Assembly (NCBI GenBank): GCA_025201375.1
Contig: JAIWZP010000018.1
Span: forward strand, 248,001 to 312,000
DNA: 64,000 nucleotides
Direction of reading: 5' to 3'
Origin: Gongronella butleri
Lineage: Eukaryota; Mucoromycota; Mucoromycetes; Mucorales; Cunninghamellaceae
The position numbers and the translations under genes were made by a program. Below are positions 32,606 to 43,975 of the stretch, in pieces (the first letter of the stretch is position 1; the number at the start of each line of letters is the position of its first letter). A model generated the notes under the pieces. It saw nothing but the letters and a program-made list of their open reading frames with translations. It ran no database searches and had not been told where the DNA came from.

Positions 32606-33182
32606 TCTAAAAGAAAAAAGCCAAAAGAAACGGATGCGCGTCAGTAAAACAAGTGACCTTGCTCTCATGAGTGTCAAAGGGATCCAATGATTCATGAAAG
32701 CCCTTCTTGATGAAGGTCACTTTGTGCCCAAGGATAAGGGTAGCTCATGGCCAAGGCCACGAGCTTCATCGATGGAGCACCACCACTGCGGATCGCCACC
32801 CTGTGTCCACCATCCATTTTCATAGACGATTGCCTCGGATGGAATGGCAACAAGGATGGAATCAAGGCAGATTGTTCATGGAATAGATGGATGGATGGAT
32901 GGATGACAAGGCTTACGTACCTGGTGGATAGGAAAGGTAAAGAGAAGGAAAGAGAAAAAGAAATTGTGGCATTGCGGGCCCTTTTCATCCAGAAAAAAAA
33001 TCCAGGCCCCGCCCGGACGGACAGTGGGCGGGGAGGCAAAAGGCCATTTTTGTGAGAGTGGCTTGGAAAAGCCAGATTTTCTTTATTTCAATGCAGATGG
33101 GGGGATTTAAATCGGCGGAGGGAATAATCATACAGTGGGAGTGACAATAGAGACACGAGAATCTGGCGTCAAAAGACCAGAT
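32606..33182. promoter_or_regulatory. Rps22 upstream region with likely 5'-UTR intron
   Basis: The acceptor AG at 32607-32608 (minus strand) sits directly before the Rps22 ATG. The matching donor is best placed at 32919-32920. A (GGAT)n tract lies at 32887-32903. The promoter would then be 32925-33150. No other coding sequence. Confidence 0.5.
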
Positions 33183-33834
33183 TTACCAGCGCAAATAGTG
33201 GGTAGGGCACTAAAACAAGCATTAAGGAAAAAAAAAAAGCATGAGTCTCTGATTCCACCAGCAAACGACGTGTGCAAATTTGATCTTTACCGCATAGCCG
33301 TCAGGGTTGCGTTCCAGGTAGAATTGGTGGTATTCCTCAGCGTCGAAGAACGTGGATGCGGGCGCAATTTCAGTGACAATGGGTTTGCCAGCGTAGTGTT
33401 CCTTTTGCACGCGCGCCGTCACCTGCTCAGCGATCTTTTTCTGCTCCTCCGAGTGATAAAAGATGGCGGATCGATACTGATTGCCAATGTCAGGGCCTTG
33501 CGCGTCCACAGTGGTGGGGTCTTTTGCACCAAAAGAATGTTTTGTCAGCAAATGCATGGCGCAATTCTTCCTCTTTGTTCCGCAACTTACCGTGCATCTT
33601 GTAAAAGAACTCAATCAGGCTCTCGTAAGAGATTTCATCCGGATTGAAGCGGATCTCACACGCCTCGGCGTGCTTGGTGACGCCCGTCTTGACCAGCTCG
33701 TATTTTGGGCTTTCTGCACTGCCGCCCGTGTAGCCAACCTTGGTGGTGATGCCTTTGAAGTGCTTGTTGTAGATATGCTCGGTGCCCCAGAAGCAGCCAG
33801 CAGCCACCGTCGCGATTTCAGAGTTGTTTGACAT
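33183..33834 (-). CDS. msrA: Peptide methionine (S)-S-oxide reductase
   Basis: Repairs oxidised methionine (S-sulfoxide) in proteins using thioredoxin. Three exons 33834-33591, 33520-33291, 33209-33183, 166 aa. The catalytic GCFWG motif is at residues 13-17, followed by GITTKVGYTGGSAESPKYE and GNQYRSAIFYHSEEQ. The last exon is only 27 nt and encodes CPTHYLRW and the stop, which restores the conserved family C-terminus after NPDGYA. Without it the gene would read into an intron. The resolving Cys is presumably the one in CPTH. Confidence 0.95.
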
Positions 33835-35460
33835 TTTTATGGGGAATGAGTGTGAATTGTGTGTTGAATGGGTAAAAAGAAGTTGAGAAAAGAGAGACAG
33901 GATTAAAAAAAAAAAAAGGATTGCATTATAAATGCATGCGCAATGGTGCCATGATCGAGCGATCTCATTTGCTGGAAATGGAAATCAGCATCTGGCACTC
34001 GATTTGGTACGCCGGTGTCGGACGGACACCGCGGGAAAAGTCAGGAGAGATGCACACCGCTGCGGCAATCCCAAAAAGTGATTGAGTCAGCCAATAAACA
34101 TCTGGATGACGCGAGACGTTGCATCGACGAGCGGAAAAAACCCATATTTCTTGCCATTCTGCGTATCAACTTCTTTCAACAACGTGCCCACTGTGCAAGA
34201 GGTAAAACAGGTGACAGCTATGCCATTTGCACCACCAAGTCGCGATACATCATTAATATAAATTCAGCTAGAAGCAACAAAGTGGGCCAAAAAAAATGAA
34301 GAAATCGCAATTTGTAGTGCATCCGTCCCATCGGATTCTGCCGTATTATTACATAGCATGCGGCTAACAGAGGTCCAAGCATGCACTTTGCCTTTTATAC
34401 GTATATGCTCAAGCAATACAACAAGGCCGCGTGTCAAAGCACTAAAATTACTAGATTTGTGATTTCTAACGTTACAGTGATTTGGACAAGTTGGTTGTCA
34501 ATGACACATTGGAGGATCAAAAAGTAATCTATCTGTGTAGAAAACACCGTCTGCCCTAATATTGCGCGATTTGCATCTTAGAAAGATGAACCGTGTGGGG
34601 CTGCTTGGCGAGAAATGTTCAATTCATTGACGCGCTGCGTCCATCATCAACTTGTCAAAGTTTCAAATAGTTGCAACACATTTCCGTGTAGAAAATCGAA
34701 AATATTGTAATTTGTGACTTTTGGTCGCGCTGCGACATCTCGGACGCGATTGGTATCCATCCAAGTTGCTTTTATCACGCCATGTGTGTCATTGACACGC
34801 ACGACGCGCTTTTCGACACGCTTTTCACGCGTTTTGACGCGCGTCTATCATATTCCAATATTCTCGAGCAAGGATGCGCCATGAGGTCTCAGTAGAACAA
34901 AGACAGAGCGCAATTGAAGCGCGTCAAATCTGAAAAGAGCAAGCACGCCGAAGTAGTAAAGGGGCCACGGACCTTCTTGTTATTGACATTCTCATGTGAC
35001 CGAGCCCACGAACCACATTGTCGGTTTTGTGCCAAATCTTAGGGACATGTCGTAGAGATCGCTTCAAACTGGGTTCCTTTGAATCGTTTAGTCTGTGTGC
35101 AGCTTGTGAACCAAGTCAAGCGCAAGAGGCTAGCAATTTTTACATGATTTTGCTTGTTCACGTTCTAAAATACATTTCTCTCGGGCATTGCGCCACGATC
35201 GCGCAGCGGACCCCCAATTTTTACAACACCATGGACGAGAAACAGGGGGTAAGCGCATATTGCGAGCGCTGGCCAGCTTTTGGTCGAAACAAAGCGTTGC
35301 ACCATCCCAGAAGTATGAGATCAAGGTTTCTAGGTAAAAGAGTGCTTTATTGCTTTTGTATCGACAGGACGCTGGAGGTATGCAAGTCAAAGACTGAAAT
35401 AATCGAATGGAGTGAATGGAGGGGATGGAGTCGTAGGACAAAAGCGCCAGACAATATCGA
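33835..35460. other. Gene-empty region
   Basis: 1.6 kb with no recognisable gene. The middle (34440-34870) has family-A-like fragments, e.g. the acgcgcttttc and cacgcgttttgacgcg stretches near 34804-34845 that resemble 10138-10165 in kind, but alignment by eye is weak. Open frames around 35018-35698 are partly antisense to the microprotein gene and show no family likeness. Confidence 0.35.
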
Positions 35461-35779
35461 TCAAGGGTTTTTGCTTTGTATTTCATTGACGCCAACCGGA
35501 CGAATGGCTCGGCCGTCGCTGACGCGTCGCTCCTCGCCAAGGACCACTACAACGAGAAAAAAAAAAAGCCCCTGTCAGTCGCCAAATAGTGCAGATCGAC
35601 CTACAAAACGTCTTTTACCTCGCTTGTACAATATCCAAGATGTCACAGCCATGAAGGGCGTGGCAACAATGATGGTCGCGAGCCTGAGCAACAAGTAAAG
35701 CTGGTGAATTTGGGTGGTTGGGCACCCCATTGCCCTCCAAAAATTACCTTCTGCCGGCTGGGGAAAGTTTAATAGCCAT
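35461..35779 (-). CDS. Small single-pass membrane microprotein (60 aa)
   Basis: Visible only after splicing: exons 35779-35748, 35683-35619, 35546-35461 (donors GTAATT and GTAAAA; acceptors CTCAG and TGTAG), all in phase, 60 aa. It starts MAIKLSPAGRR, then one hydrophobic helix (LATIIVATPFMAVTSWIL), then basic YKRVVLGEERRV and a polar tail ending QSKNP. A basic N-terminus, one helix and a charged C-terminus suggest an inner mitochondrial or ER membrane microprotein, but I do not recognise the family. Three exons with canonical sites in so short a gene argue strongly that it is real. Confidence 0.7.
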
Positions 35780-35882
35780 GATTTGTGAAAGGAAAAGGCA
35801 AAACGTCGAATTCAGACTCCCCAAGGTTTAAAAAAGGGCCATTTTTGCATGAATTCAGGTTGCGTGGCACGTTTATTGTGTA

Positions 35883-38800
35883 TTATGCATGAGATGGGAC
35901 GAGATCCGAGGCACAATTCACGCATTTGGGAAGCAAACGCAGTGTTTTGGCTGCTAGCGAGTTTACATCGAAATCCTCATGCGACAGGGCCTTGACGTTG
36001 CAATTGACACACTCTCGGTAATAAGGAGAGGCAATGAGCCTGATGGTGACGAGACAGATGGCTGCCAAAAAGTAAAAAAAGAATGAGAATAGTGTTCTTT
36101 GCCACGTTTGCCCACTCATTCCAAGATTTACTTACGCCACACGTGGCCATTGCCGCAATAAATATGCGCAGTGGAAGTGATGAGCATGGGCTGGGCGCAA
36201 GCGGGGCAGAAAAGGAGCGGTGGCGGCAACATTGACAGGGTATCTTGGCCATGGATGGCCGCGTGCACAATGGCTAGCTCGGAGGACATGTCGGTGCGGC
36301 TGGACAAGCGCTGGCACGCAATCTGGGTCTGTTGCAATACATCGAGTGGGCTCAGGGTGTCGCACAAGACGCGGTGGCACCACAAGCGCACCTGAGCCAA
36401 GTCGTCGTCGCTTTGACTCGACCACGTCGCGTCAGACATGCCATTCACGTGTTCCAACATCGTCTGCAGGAACCGCGTCATGACAAAATGACGTGCATGC
36501 ACCGTCAAATCATGGATTTGTTGCTTGAGGTCTTCATTCATTGTGAACTTCTACAAAAAAGGGGGTGTTTTCAGCACTTTTTTGCATTTTTTTTCTGGTG
36601 AGCAACTTACATCCATGCGCCGTGCACAACCAATGACGATCCGTTGAGCAATGGCCATTGGTGTACAATAGACGCGCTGCACAACATTCTCGGGGCTGAA
36701 GCTGCAAATTAAGAAGAAAAAAAGCAAGATGAGATGGCAAACACCGTCGCACAGGCGTCGCATTGAGCATTGAGCATTGGCTTACATGGAAATGTCGTCC
36801 GGTTGCTGGCATAGTGCCTGCATCGTTTCGTGCCACGCCTTGGTCGCGTCCATCGACTCTTCGTCAAGGATGAATTCCATCATTTCGTTCAAAATGACAC
36901 CAACAGGTGATGTAAAGACTAGAAAAAGGAAACCCCATGTTAAAAAGCTGTGCCTGTGCCACTCTCCACTTGTTTACAAAAGTAAGGATCCCGTGTAATT
37001 GTTGATAGCTGGCGCATAAGCACCTGGCGTGCGTCCTCGCCATTGATCTTGGGATGGATGATTGCAGACACGGATACAACGTCCTTGCTTTCAAACGCCG
37101 CGTGCGTGTCTGTCACAGCGCGGATTCTGCGCAAAAAAAAAAAATGGATTGTTGGCTTTCTATTCCTGGGATAGACGCGTCTTTTCATGCGATTTTCTCC
37201 ACTTACGAGAAAACCAATGGTGTGTACAAGCCATTTGGCGTGCCTGTGGCGCCGTACACGACGGGGAAACTATCTAATTGGTTGCGCAGCTCCTCATCTT
37301 CGTAATTGCTGAGCTCCTCGCTCCATTGCTGCTTGAACTTGCGCCGTAGTTTCTTGGTGATCAACATGGACGCATGGTCGTCGCGCTCTAGACGCCCGAC
37401 ACCGACATTGTATGCGACACCGATGCCCTCATACGTATACACCCGGAATTGTTGCCCATTGTTGCACCAATACCCGCCTGTTCATTCAAAAACGAAAAAA
37501 ATATAAGCCATTGCGTGTTGCGCGGCCCAACGCATCCTTTATCTTACCAACGACGCCCACCGCGGTGTGCGGGACGAATTGGCATACCCAATCCTGCGTC
37601 ACCGAAGCCTCAACATTATCCAATTGAATGGTGAGGCCAAACACAAGGACCTGCTTGGCCACGACCATGCGCAGCTCAGTCTTTTTTTTTTTTTTTAAAA
37701 AAAAAAGAAGGCGTTAGCCATACTCTTCTTTTGCTCCAATGGCTCTCATACCTCGGTCTCCCACAGGCGAATCAACGAGGGCACGGTGACCTGATCTTGA
37801 AACCACGTCCGCAGCGATGTCACCGTACATTGATCAAAGTCGTCCTCGTTGGCCACGAGTTCAATCTTGCTCAGAGTGACGGTGCCATCCAATGAGCCCG
37901 ACACAAGATACGCCAGATCTGTCCAATTCACCAAATGGGTCTGTCAATCACGAAAAAAAAAAAATACAAAGAAAGGGGGGTCGAGTCTTACATCGATTTT
38001 CGCCAGCTTTTGTCCATTTTGTCCACTCGATGACATTGAGACCGAGTCGATGCAACTTTTGCGAGGTGATGAGGCGTGGTGTGCGCGACACTATGGAGTA
38101 GCTACGTGCAGATGCGGCATTGGGGATGAGAATTTGGACATTTTACTGGCAAATCGGCACTTACAACCATAAGGACACCTCGCCGGCGCCATTGCCAAGC
38201 GACAGGATGGCTGGGTTGTAGCCCAATGGGTCGACAGGGATGCGCGAGGACCACGACGCCGCTGATATAAAAGAAAAACCGTGAATTCATGCTCTGCAGG
38301 CCATGTGTCGTGCGAGACTTGTCCCTTACTCAATGTTCGAAACCTGTCCAGCTGGTCGGCTGTCGTGAATTCACCCAAATTATCCGTCGCAAATTGCTGT
38401 AGCTGATGCGTCATGTTGCGGTGCTGATGAAAAATCGAAAAAAACATGGGTCATGACGCGTTTTAAGGGACATGGTGGTCAATTTACCAGCAGCCATCGT
38501 CCTCTGTCTGTCTTTGGGCGGCAATGAAAGAGCAGGACGCGGTTTTTCGTCGTGACCGCGGTCAACAAGCACCTTTATTTTTAAAAAATGTCAGTGGATG
38601 CTGCGGACGCAATCCCTGCTTTAATCAACGCGCTCTATTGCTTACCCATACGACGGTGACAAGCATGTCGGTGACCAGGTGCAATGTCGATAGGACTCGG
38701 CCATACCATATGACGCTGTCAGCTCCTTGATTGTCACTGAAAAGAGAAAAAAATCGCGTGAGACTCGTTTTCGCGCTTTTTCGTCCTTGTCGACCGTCCC

Positions 38801-39118
38801 TGTGCACTCTTACCGTTGCGTTCGCCAAGATCAGCATTCTCTGCAAGCAATTGAATGCTCGCCTGGGCCGTGAGCATAGCCTCCATATCAGAGGACAGGC
38901 CCACAAGCTGTGGTGTCTATGTGTACAAGCAAAAGACACGAAAGTTGTAAGGTGGGTGTCAAAGCACGACGAGGGAAAAAAAAGGGGGGGGCTGTTTCTT
39001 GTACCAGAATATGAATGTCGGACTCCAGGCACACGGACAAATCGCCATCCTCGGAGAGTGCTAGGTTATTTGTCGTCAGGAGCTTGCCAAACACGCTGTG
39101 GGCAACACGCGACTCCAT
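35883..39118 (-). CDS. Transcription factor IIIC 90-kDa-type subunit (Sfc9/GTF3C4-like)
   Basis: Subunit of TFIIIC, which binds A/B boxes of tRNA genes for RNA polymerase III. Fifteen exons: 39118-39005, 38916-38814, 38736-38646, 38572-38488, 38423-38330, 38261-38165, 38101-37992, 37940-37752, 37680-37548, 37477-37207, 37126-36978, 36918-36786, 36701-36611, 36550-36136, 36061-35883; about 750 aa. The N-terminal WD40-like part is NNLALSEDGDLSVCLESDIH, HCTWSPTCLS, LSLGNGAGEVSLWF and LAYLVSGSLDGTVTL. The C-terminal zinc domain is CPACAQPMLITSTAHIYCGN then GHVW, followed by CVNCNVK and CVNCASDL. The junction 37992/37940 leaves the frame one base out with canonical sites. All other junctions are in phase. 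This may be a sequence error or an unusual splice. Confidence 0.87.
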
Positions 39119-39240
39119 GCGTAGAAAAAAAAAAAAAAAACCAGAGAAACAAAGAAGCAAACAAAAAGCGGAAATGCTGCGAAACCAAAACACGCTCGCC
39201 ATTTTTTATTTTTTTAATTGGGGGTCCGCTCGCCATCACT

Positions 39241-40353
39241 TTACTCAGTCTTTGGCTCGGGTTTATGGCACCATGGATAGTGCCCGACGTGCCAATGCCT
39301 GCCTTGCTCTTCCATGATAACTGTAATACCTGAATAGAAGGCCCCAAGCGCGGCAAGAATGGCACACACACCTAATAGGCGAGCAAATGCAAAAAAAAGC
39401 AAACAAAAAAAACGTTTAGACGCGGTCTCATTCATGCTTTGGCGCGCAATTCTTCCATTGGCCTTACCGCTAGCACGCAGCACGGCGTAATTCTGGGTGT
39501 AATCAAAGGCAGCGGCAAGAATCAGCGTCAAAAACACCCAAAACAAGCACCACGTGAAGACGATGGTGCCGGACCGGATAAAAAGAGACAGCACCACAAG
39601 CATAAGCGTGTACAGCGCCCACATCATGTCGTAGATCATTTGCGCCTGGTGCAGGTCCTCGGCATTCACGTAATCGTCCACGATCGACTTGACCGCGGGA
39701 AAATAAAGAATCCCATTACCCGCCCAAAATGCACCGTACGAGATAAGCACCGTTGCTGAAAACGTGCCACCCACATACAAATCCAAGAACCTGGAGAGAA
39801 AAAAAATGGTGAGAACTTATGCAAAAGAGCGGCCCAATGCCTTTTTTTTTTTTTTTTTTTTGTTTCTGACCCCGCAATGTACTGCGCAATGCCACCAAAA
39901 AGCAATGCTGTGGGCAAAAGGATACTCGTAGGCTTCCATGGGATGAAAAGCCGGAAGACGCCAAGCAAAATAGTCACAACAGAGAAAGACCACAGACCTG
40001 GCACGAGTGGGAAAAAAAAAGAAAGGATGAGCATGAATTTGGGTGTGGCCGAACAAAGGGAGCATGAATGGCGTGATTTTTTTTTCCTTTTGTGTCCCCG
40101 GCATCTTACCAACGACACCTGGATTGCCCATGCGGATGGGCTGCTCCATATTTTGGCCATTGACCACGGTGGTCAGCTTGCGTGTCATCATGTTATACGT
40201 CGCGTACAGATTGCCGAGCTCCCGCATCTGATCGGCGGTCAGTGCCTCCCCTTGTTGATTAGAAATAGAATAATGGCGCGTCCGCGTTGAACGGCCTCTT
40301 TTGTCTGGTAGAGGAAAGGCGGATTCCAGATCACCTGTTCCGCTGCTCTCCAT
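39241..40353 (-). CDS. GPR1/FUN34/YaaH family acetate transporter
   Basis: Plasma-membrane monocarboxylate (acetate)/ammonium exporter family (yeast Ady2/Ato). Four exons 40353-40110, 39997-39871, 39790-39468, 39371-39241, 274 aa. The family signature NPxPLG appears as MGNPGVVGLWSFSVVTILLG, with Val-Val replacing Ala/Pro-Leu, so the motif is slightly altered. Six helices follow, including ATVLISYGAFWAGNGILYFP and GTIVFTWCLFWVFLTLILAA, and the second half has LRASGVCAILAALGAFYSGI. The N-terminal ~60 residues are hydrophilic and cytosolic. An in-frame TTG lies three codons upstream, but ATG 40353 is used. The C-terminus PWCHKPEPKTE is polar. Confidence 0.9.
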
Positions 40354-41348
40354 GCTGGCCAAAATCTTTTACAAGTGGAGGAAACGAGGAAAAGAAGAGA
40401 TGGAGGCTGCCAATTCCAACACTGCCAAAAAAAAAAAAGGGTGGTGCGGAGAGACGCTTTTGGACCGATTGTCTCGCGATTGTTTGTATTTTGGTGCGTC
40501 CCCTTGCCGTTTGCCATTTGCGCACGCTCAAGGTTTCATCCCCTTCCCAGGAAATCGATGATGATCAAGATTGAGGCCAACATGAGCACAGTTGGATTTT
40601 GTTTCCCAAAAATGGGGTAACACGAGCTCGGGCTCACTTTGTTTATATTTTCACGCTCTCAATTAGTATCGTGATTGCCATTGTGGCCCGAATTGTCAGA
40701 ATGCACATCGTTGTTTGTTATCTTTGGCAAGGGCAAGATCTGTTGTTTCGTTGTTGCGTCTTTGTGTTAGAGGGAGGCTCAAGCATGTCAGGGACACGGA
40801 TGCGGACGGCGCGTGAGAGCGGTTCGTCGTGTCATTATTTTCATGCAAATTTGATGTCAGTGCGTGCCCCGGGGTCGTATGTCAGGTGGCCCGAGGGCCG
40901 GGCGCGAAAATTCACCCAATCAATCTTGCTGCGAGAATAGAATTTGCCCAAAAGAGGAGCACTGCTGCCTTCCATTCAAACGCATTGCCATTTGCTCGTG
41001 CATTTTTATGCTACTGTAGCACGCTACATTGCCTCGATCCTTGTCATTTACAGTATCATATACTGTAAACCCCCGTGTTTTATTGCCATTTCTCGTGGTT
41101 TCCATCCTCCGTGTCTTTTGTGTGTAAGTATGACTTGATTCTGGGAAGCCTGATTTCCGATTTTCGATTTGGACACCTGTCAGGCCTCGGATATGTGTTG
41201 TGATTAGCGCGTGACAAACACAAATTACGCTTTATGCATCTTTGAGCGCGCGACCGGGGTTGAAAACAGATACTTTGAAGGGCCTTTTGCCCAAATTTCC
41301 TTCTTCGGCTCTCTTCCGTTTCTTTTTTTTCTTTTTTTCTTGTTCTCC
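40354..41348. promoter_or_regulatory. Divergent region between acetate transporter and Coa4
   Basis: 995 bp between divergent starts. It holds T-rich leaders on both ends and a near-perfect inverted repeat at about 41049-41070 (TTACAGTAT / ATACTGTAA arms). No coding evidence. The palindrome resembles sequences inside family B repeats. Confidence 0.4.
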
Positions 41349-41579
41349 ATGCATGAGCCAGAGGACAATGAGAAGGATCCGTACGATGTGCGGATCGAGA
41401 AGACAGGGTGTGCCAAGGAGAACGACGATTTGCTGCTGTGCTATTATGACAAGCGTGACTGGCGCCTGTGCCAAGAGGAAATGAAGAAATTCCGGGCGTG
41501 CTACACGGCCAACGCGCGCAATGCAGGCAGCAAGGAGCTAAAGCAGTCCGAGCAAGAGCATCGCAAGGACACCGTTTAA
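41349..41579 (+). CDS. Cytochrome c oxidase assembly factor Coa4 (twin CX9C)
   Basis: Small mitochondrial intermembrane-space protein of the Mia40 import pathway, needed for complex IV assembly. Intronless, 76 aa. Two CX9C motifs are visible: CAKENDDLLLC and CQEEMKKFRAC, joined by YYDKRDWRLC. The preceding KDPYDVRIEKTGC matches the Coa4 pattern (EEDPLDxxIxxSGC in animals). The tail is basic/polar. The start is the ATG after the T/C-rich leader; the open frame upstream encodes Phe-rich leader sequence. Confidence 0.92.
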   Translation: MHEPEDNEKDPYDVRIEKTGCAKENDDLLLCYYDKRDWRLCQEEMKKFRACYTANARNAGSKELKQSEQEHRKDTV

Positions 41580-41666
41580 TTTTTTTTTAAAAAAAAAAAG
41601 ACAATGAGCTATGTACATGATGAAAAAAAAACACATAATAAAAAAAGGGGGCTGAAATGCAAGGAT

Positions 41667-43593
41667 CTAGGCGGGTTTGAGGAGGGAGACGTAGCCGACG
41701 GCGTCATTGACGGCGACATAGTCGGATACGGGGCTAGAGACCATGGCAATGAGTTCCTGGTCGCTGACTTTGATGGCGGCAAGCGAGGCACCATTGTCGA
41801 CCTGGTATGCATGCAGCAAGCCTTCCTCAGTCAAGGCGTAAGCGACGTCGCCGTGTACTGAGAGTGCCGCGCTGATGATATCGGACCCTGGTCGCGAGTC
41901 GCCGTCGCCGGGGGCTGGCAGCGAGCGCACGACGGACCCGTCGCGCGCGTCCATGATCGTTAGTTGGCGGCTCTTGTCACACACAAGCATCTGGTCTCGA
42001 CGCGACGCGTGTGTCGACGCGGGGAATGGCGAAATCCATTGCACAGGCGCGTGTGCAGGCAATGTAAACGTGCCCAGACACGTCCCATTGTCGCTGTTCC
42101 AGATCTGTCATAAGAAAAATAGGGATGAGCTCGGCTCCAAAGCGATCTTTTTCGTGATTTTCCGTGTTTTTTTTTTTTGTTTTACCTTGATGGTCGCGTC
42201 GGTGCTACCGGACAAGATGGTGGATGCATCCTTGTAGCGGACGGTGTTGACGACGGATGTGTGGCCGCTGAATTCGTGGAGGAGTTTGCCAGTTTTGATG
42301 TCGTGCACCTTGACAAGCTGATCGTAGCTGCCGCTGAGGATGTGTTTAGCCGTGGGGTCGATAGCCAGGCATGACACACCCTGGCTGTGCGCCGGCGAGA
42401 TACGCCGCCTGCAAAATCCAGACTGCAACTTCCAAATCTACAAAAAAAAAGGGGGCAGTTGAGCAACATTTGGCGCGCCACTTTTTTTTTTTTTGTACCG
42501 AAATTTTGCCATTGGTCGCGCCTGACACGAGCAGCTCATCGTCGGCGCTGGATGCGAGACTGATAACGGATTCATCCATGGTCATCATGTTTTTCTCGGC
42601 TTGAAAGCGCAGGTCCTTGCGCCTTTTGCCATTGTGCAAGTGCCAGACCTCGATGAACCCGTCCACGGAGCCTGTGACCAACGATTGGCCATCGTGAAGG
42701 ATGTGCACACACTCGGCGTACGTGTCGCCGCCGGGGAACTAGAGGAAGACAAGCAAATGAGCCAATTGGCGTCGCGTAAAATTTAGTTCGTGTTGTTACC
42801 TTGATAGTCTTGTACACCTGCGACACGCAAGGATCCTCGTGTGTTGACGCCGTGTCGGTGGTATCCTCGTCCATTGGCAAGATCGTGGTATTTTGCTGCG
42901 CGGTGCCGCCGGCAAACACGTCGAATGTGTCCCTTGTGCACAAGCCATGCTTTTCTTGCCACTGGAAGCTCTGATCCAATAATGTCATGAGGCGATTGGG
43001 CGCGGCAAGCGTGACCTCGGAGCAGATATCGTTGGCAATGGCATTGCGGCGTTTTTCCTTGGATGAGCGGCCGGGGTAAAGATCGTGCGGATCGAGGACG
43101 GTGCGCGACAGAATGTGCTCGAGATGCAGGTACCGCTCGGGATGCTGCTGCTTTAGGATGTACATGGGCTGAGTCTGGCGTAACAGCGATCGCGCCGCGG
43201 TCAATTCGCCAATTTCTGCCAATTCCAGGATAACCTGTTTAAAAAAAAGTGCCCAATTGAGCGTGTTTTTTTTTCGTGTGTGTGTGAGCGTGATTTATTA
43301 CGTGTTCAAATAGATCCATGAGTGATTTTGGCGGAAGGTCCAATCGAATGACTTGGTCCAAGACGGTGTCCCACTGGCCCTGCTGGATCTGCTGGTGCAG
43401 AACGTCCTTGTTGACCACCGTGTTGAGAGTGACGGCGGTCTCGTCCTGCAGCGCCTGTTTGGCCTTTGGCAGCTTTTGTTCATCGAAAAATTGCAGCAGC
43501 AAGCGCACAATGCTAGGAAAGAGAGAAAAAAAATGAGCAATTGTATATTGTAAATGCAGAAGCTTACTCTTCCGACTCGATTTCTAGCGACAT
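41667..43593 (-). CDS. WD40 splicing factor Smu1
   Basis: Smu1, a LisH/CTLH plus WD40 protein of the spliceosomal B complex, nuclear. Six exons 43593-43568, 43512-43302, 43234-42800, 42738-42499, 42437-42186, 42104-41667, in phase, 533 aa (human 513). The N-terminal helices IVRLLLQFFDEQKLPKAKQA and CTLH VILELAEIGELTAARSLLRQ are followed by HPERYLHLEHILSRTVLDP. WD repeats start at FPGGDTYAECVHI, then LVTGSVDGFIEVWHLHNGK, LLVSGATNGKISIWKL, HILSGSYDQLVKVHDIKTGK and ILSGSTDATIKIWNSDNG. The first coding exon is only 26 nt. Head-to-head with the SNF2-like gene. Confidence 0.95.
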
Positions 43594-43742
43594 GACAATA
43601 CGAGAGGCAATTGGAAGAAGAAGAGCAAAAAAAGGAGGAGCGGGCATTAAAAGTTGGAAATAAAACGCCATTTCCGCAAACGCGCCCTGCCTTTTTCATT
43701 TTTCATCCCACTCTTTTTTCTCTTGATATTGTACGTTTTGCA
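43594..43742. promoter_or_regulatory. Compact bidirectional promoter (Smu1 / SNF2-like)
   Basis: Only 149 bp separate the two divergent ATGs, so both genes must share regulatory DNA. The region has A/G-rich then T/C-rich halves, giving each gene a pyrimidine-rich leader on its sense strand. No specific factor site can be named. Confidence 0.55.
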
Positions 43743-43923
43743 ATGTCCAGCTGTCCCAAGTGTCTTTGTGGTTATATTTGCATTGTCAAAGAGGTGAAGA
43801 GGGGTCCACAAAACTTGGCTCGTTGGTTTTGGACTGTAAGTGTCGGCATGTTCGTTCCTTTTTTTTTTTTGTTTTTTCTGTTTTTTTCTGTTTTGACGTC
43901 TTTTTCCTCCTTGCTGGTTGCTG

Positions 43924-43975
<52 letters not shown>

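Noticed and set aside
32607..32920. C/D snoRNA in the Rps22 5'-UTR intron
   Set aside because: A loose C-box-like TCGATGA and a CTGA occur, but the spacing is long and no terminal stem is seen.
34780..34870. Full family A copy
   Set aside because: Only short acgcg-rich fragments resemble the family, and they are too short and simple to call a copy.
35018..35698. 226-aa plus-strand frame
   Set aside because: Its 3' part is antisense to the spliced microprotein gene and the rest shows no family features.
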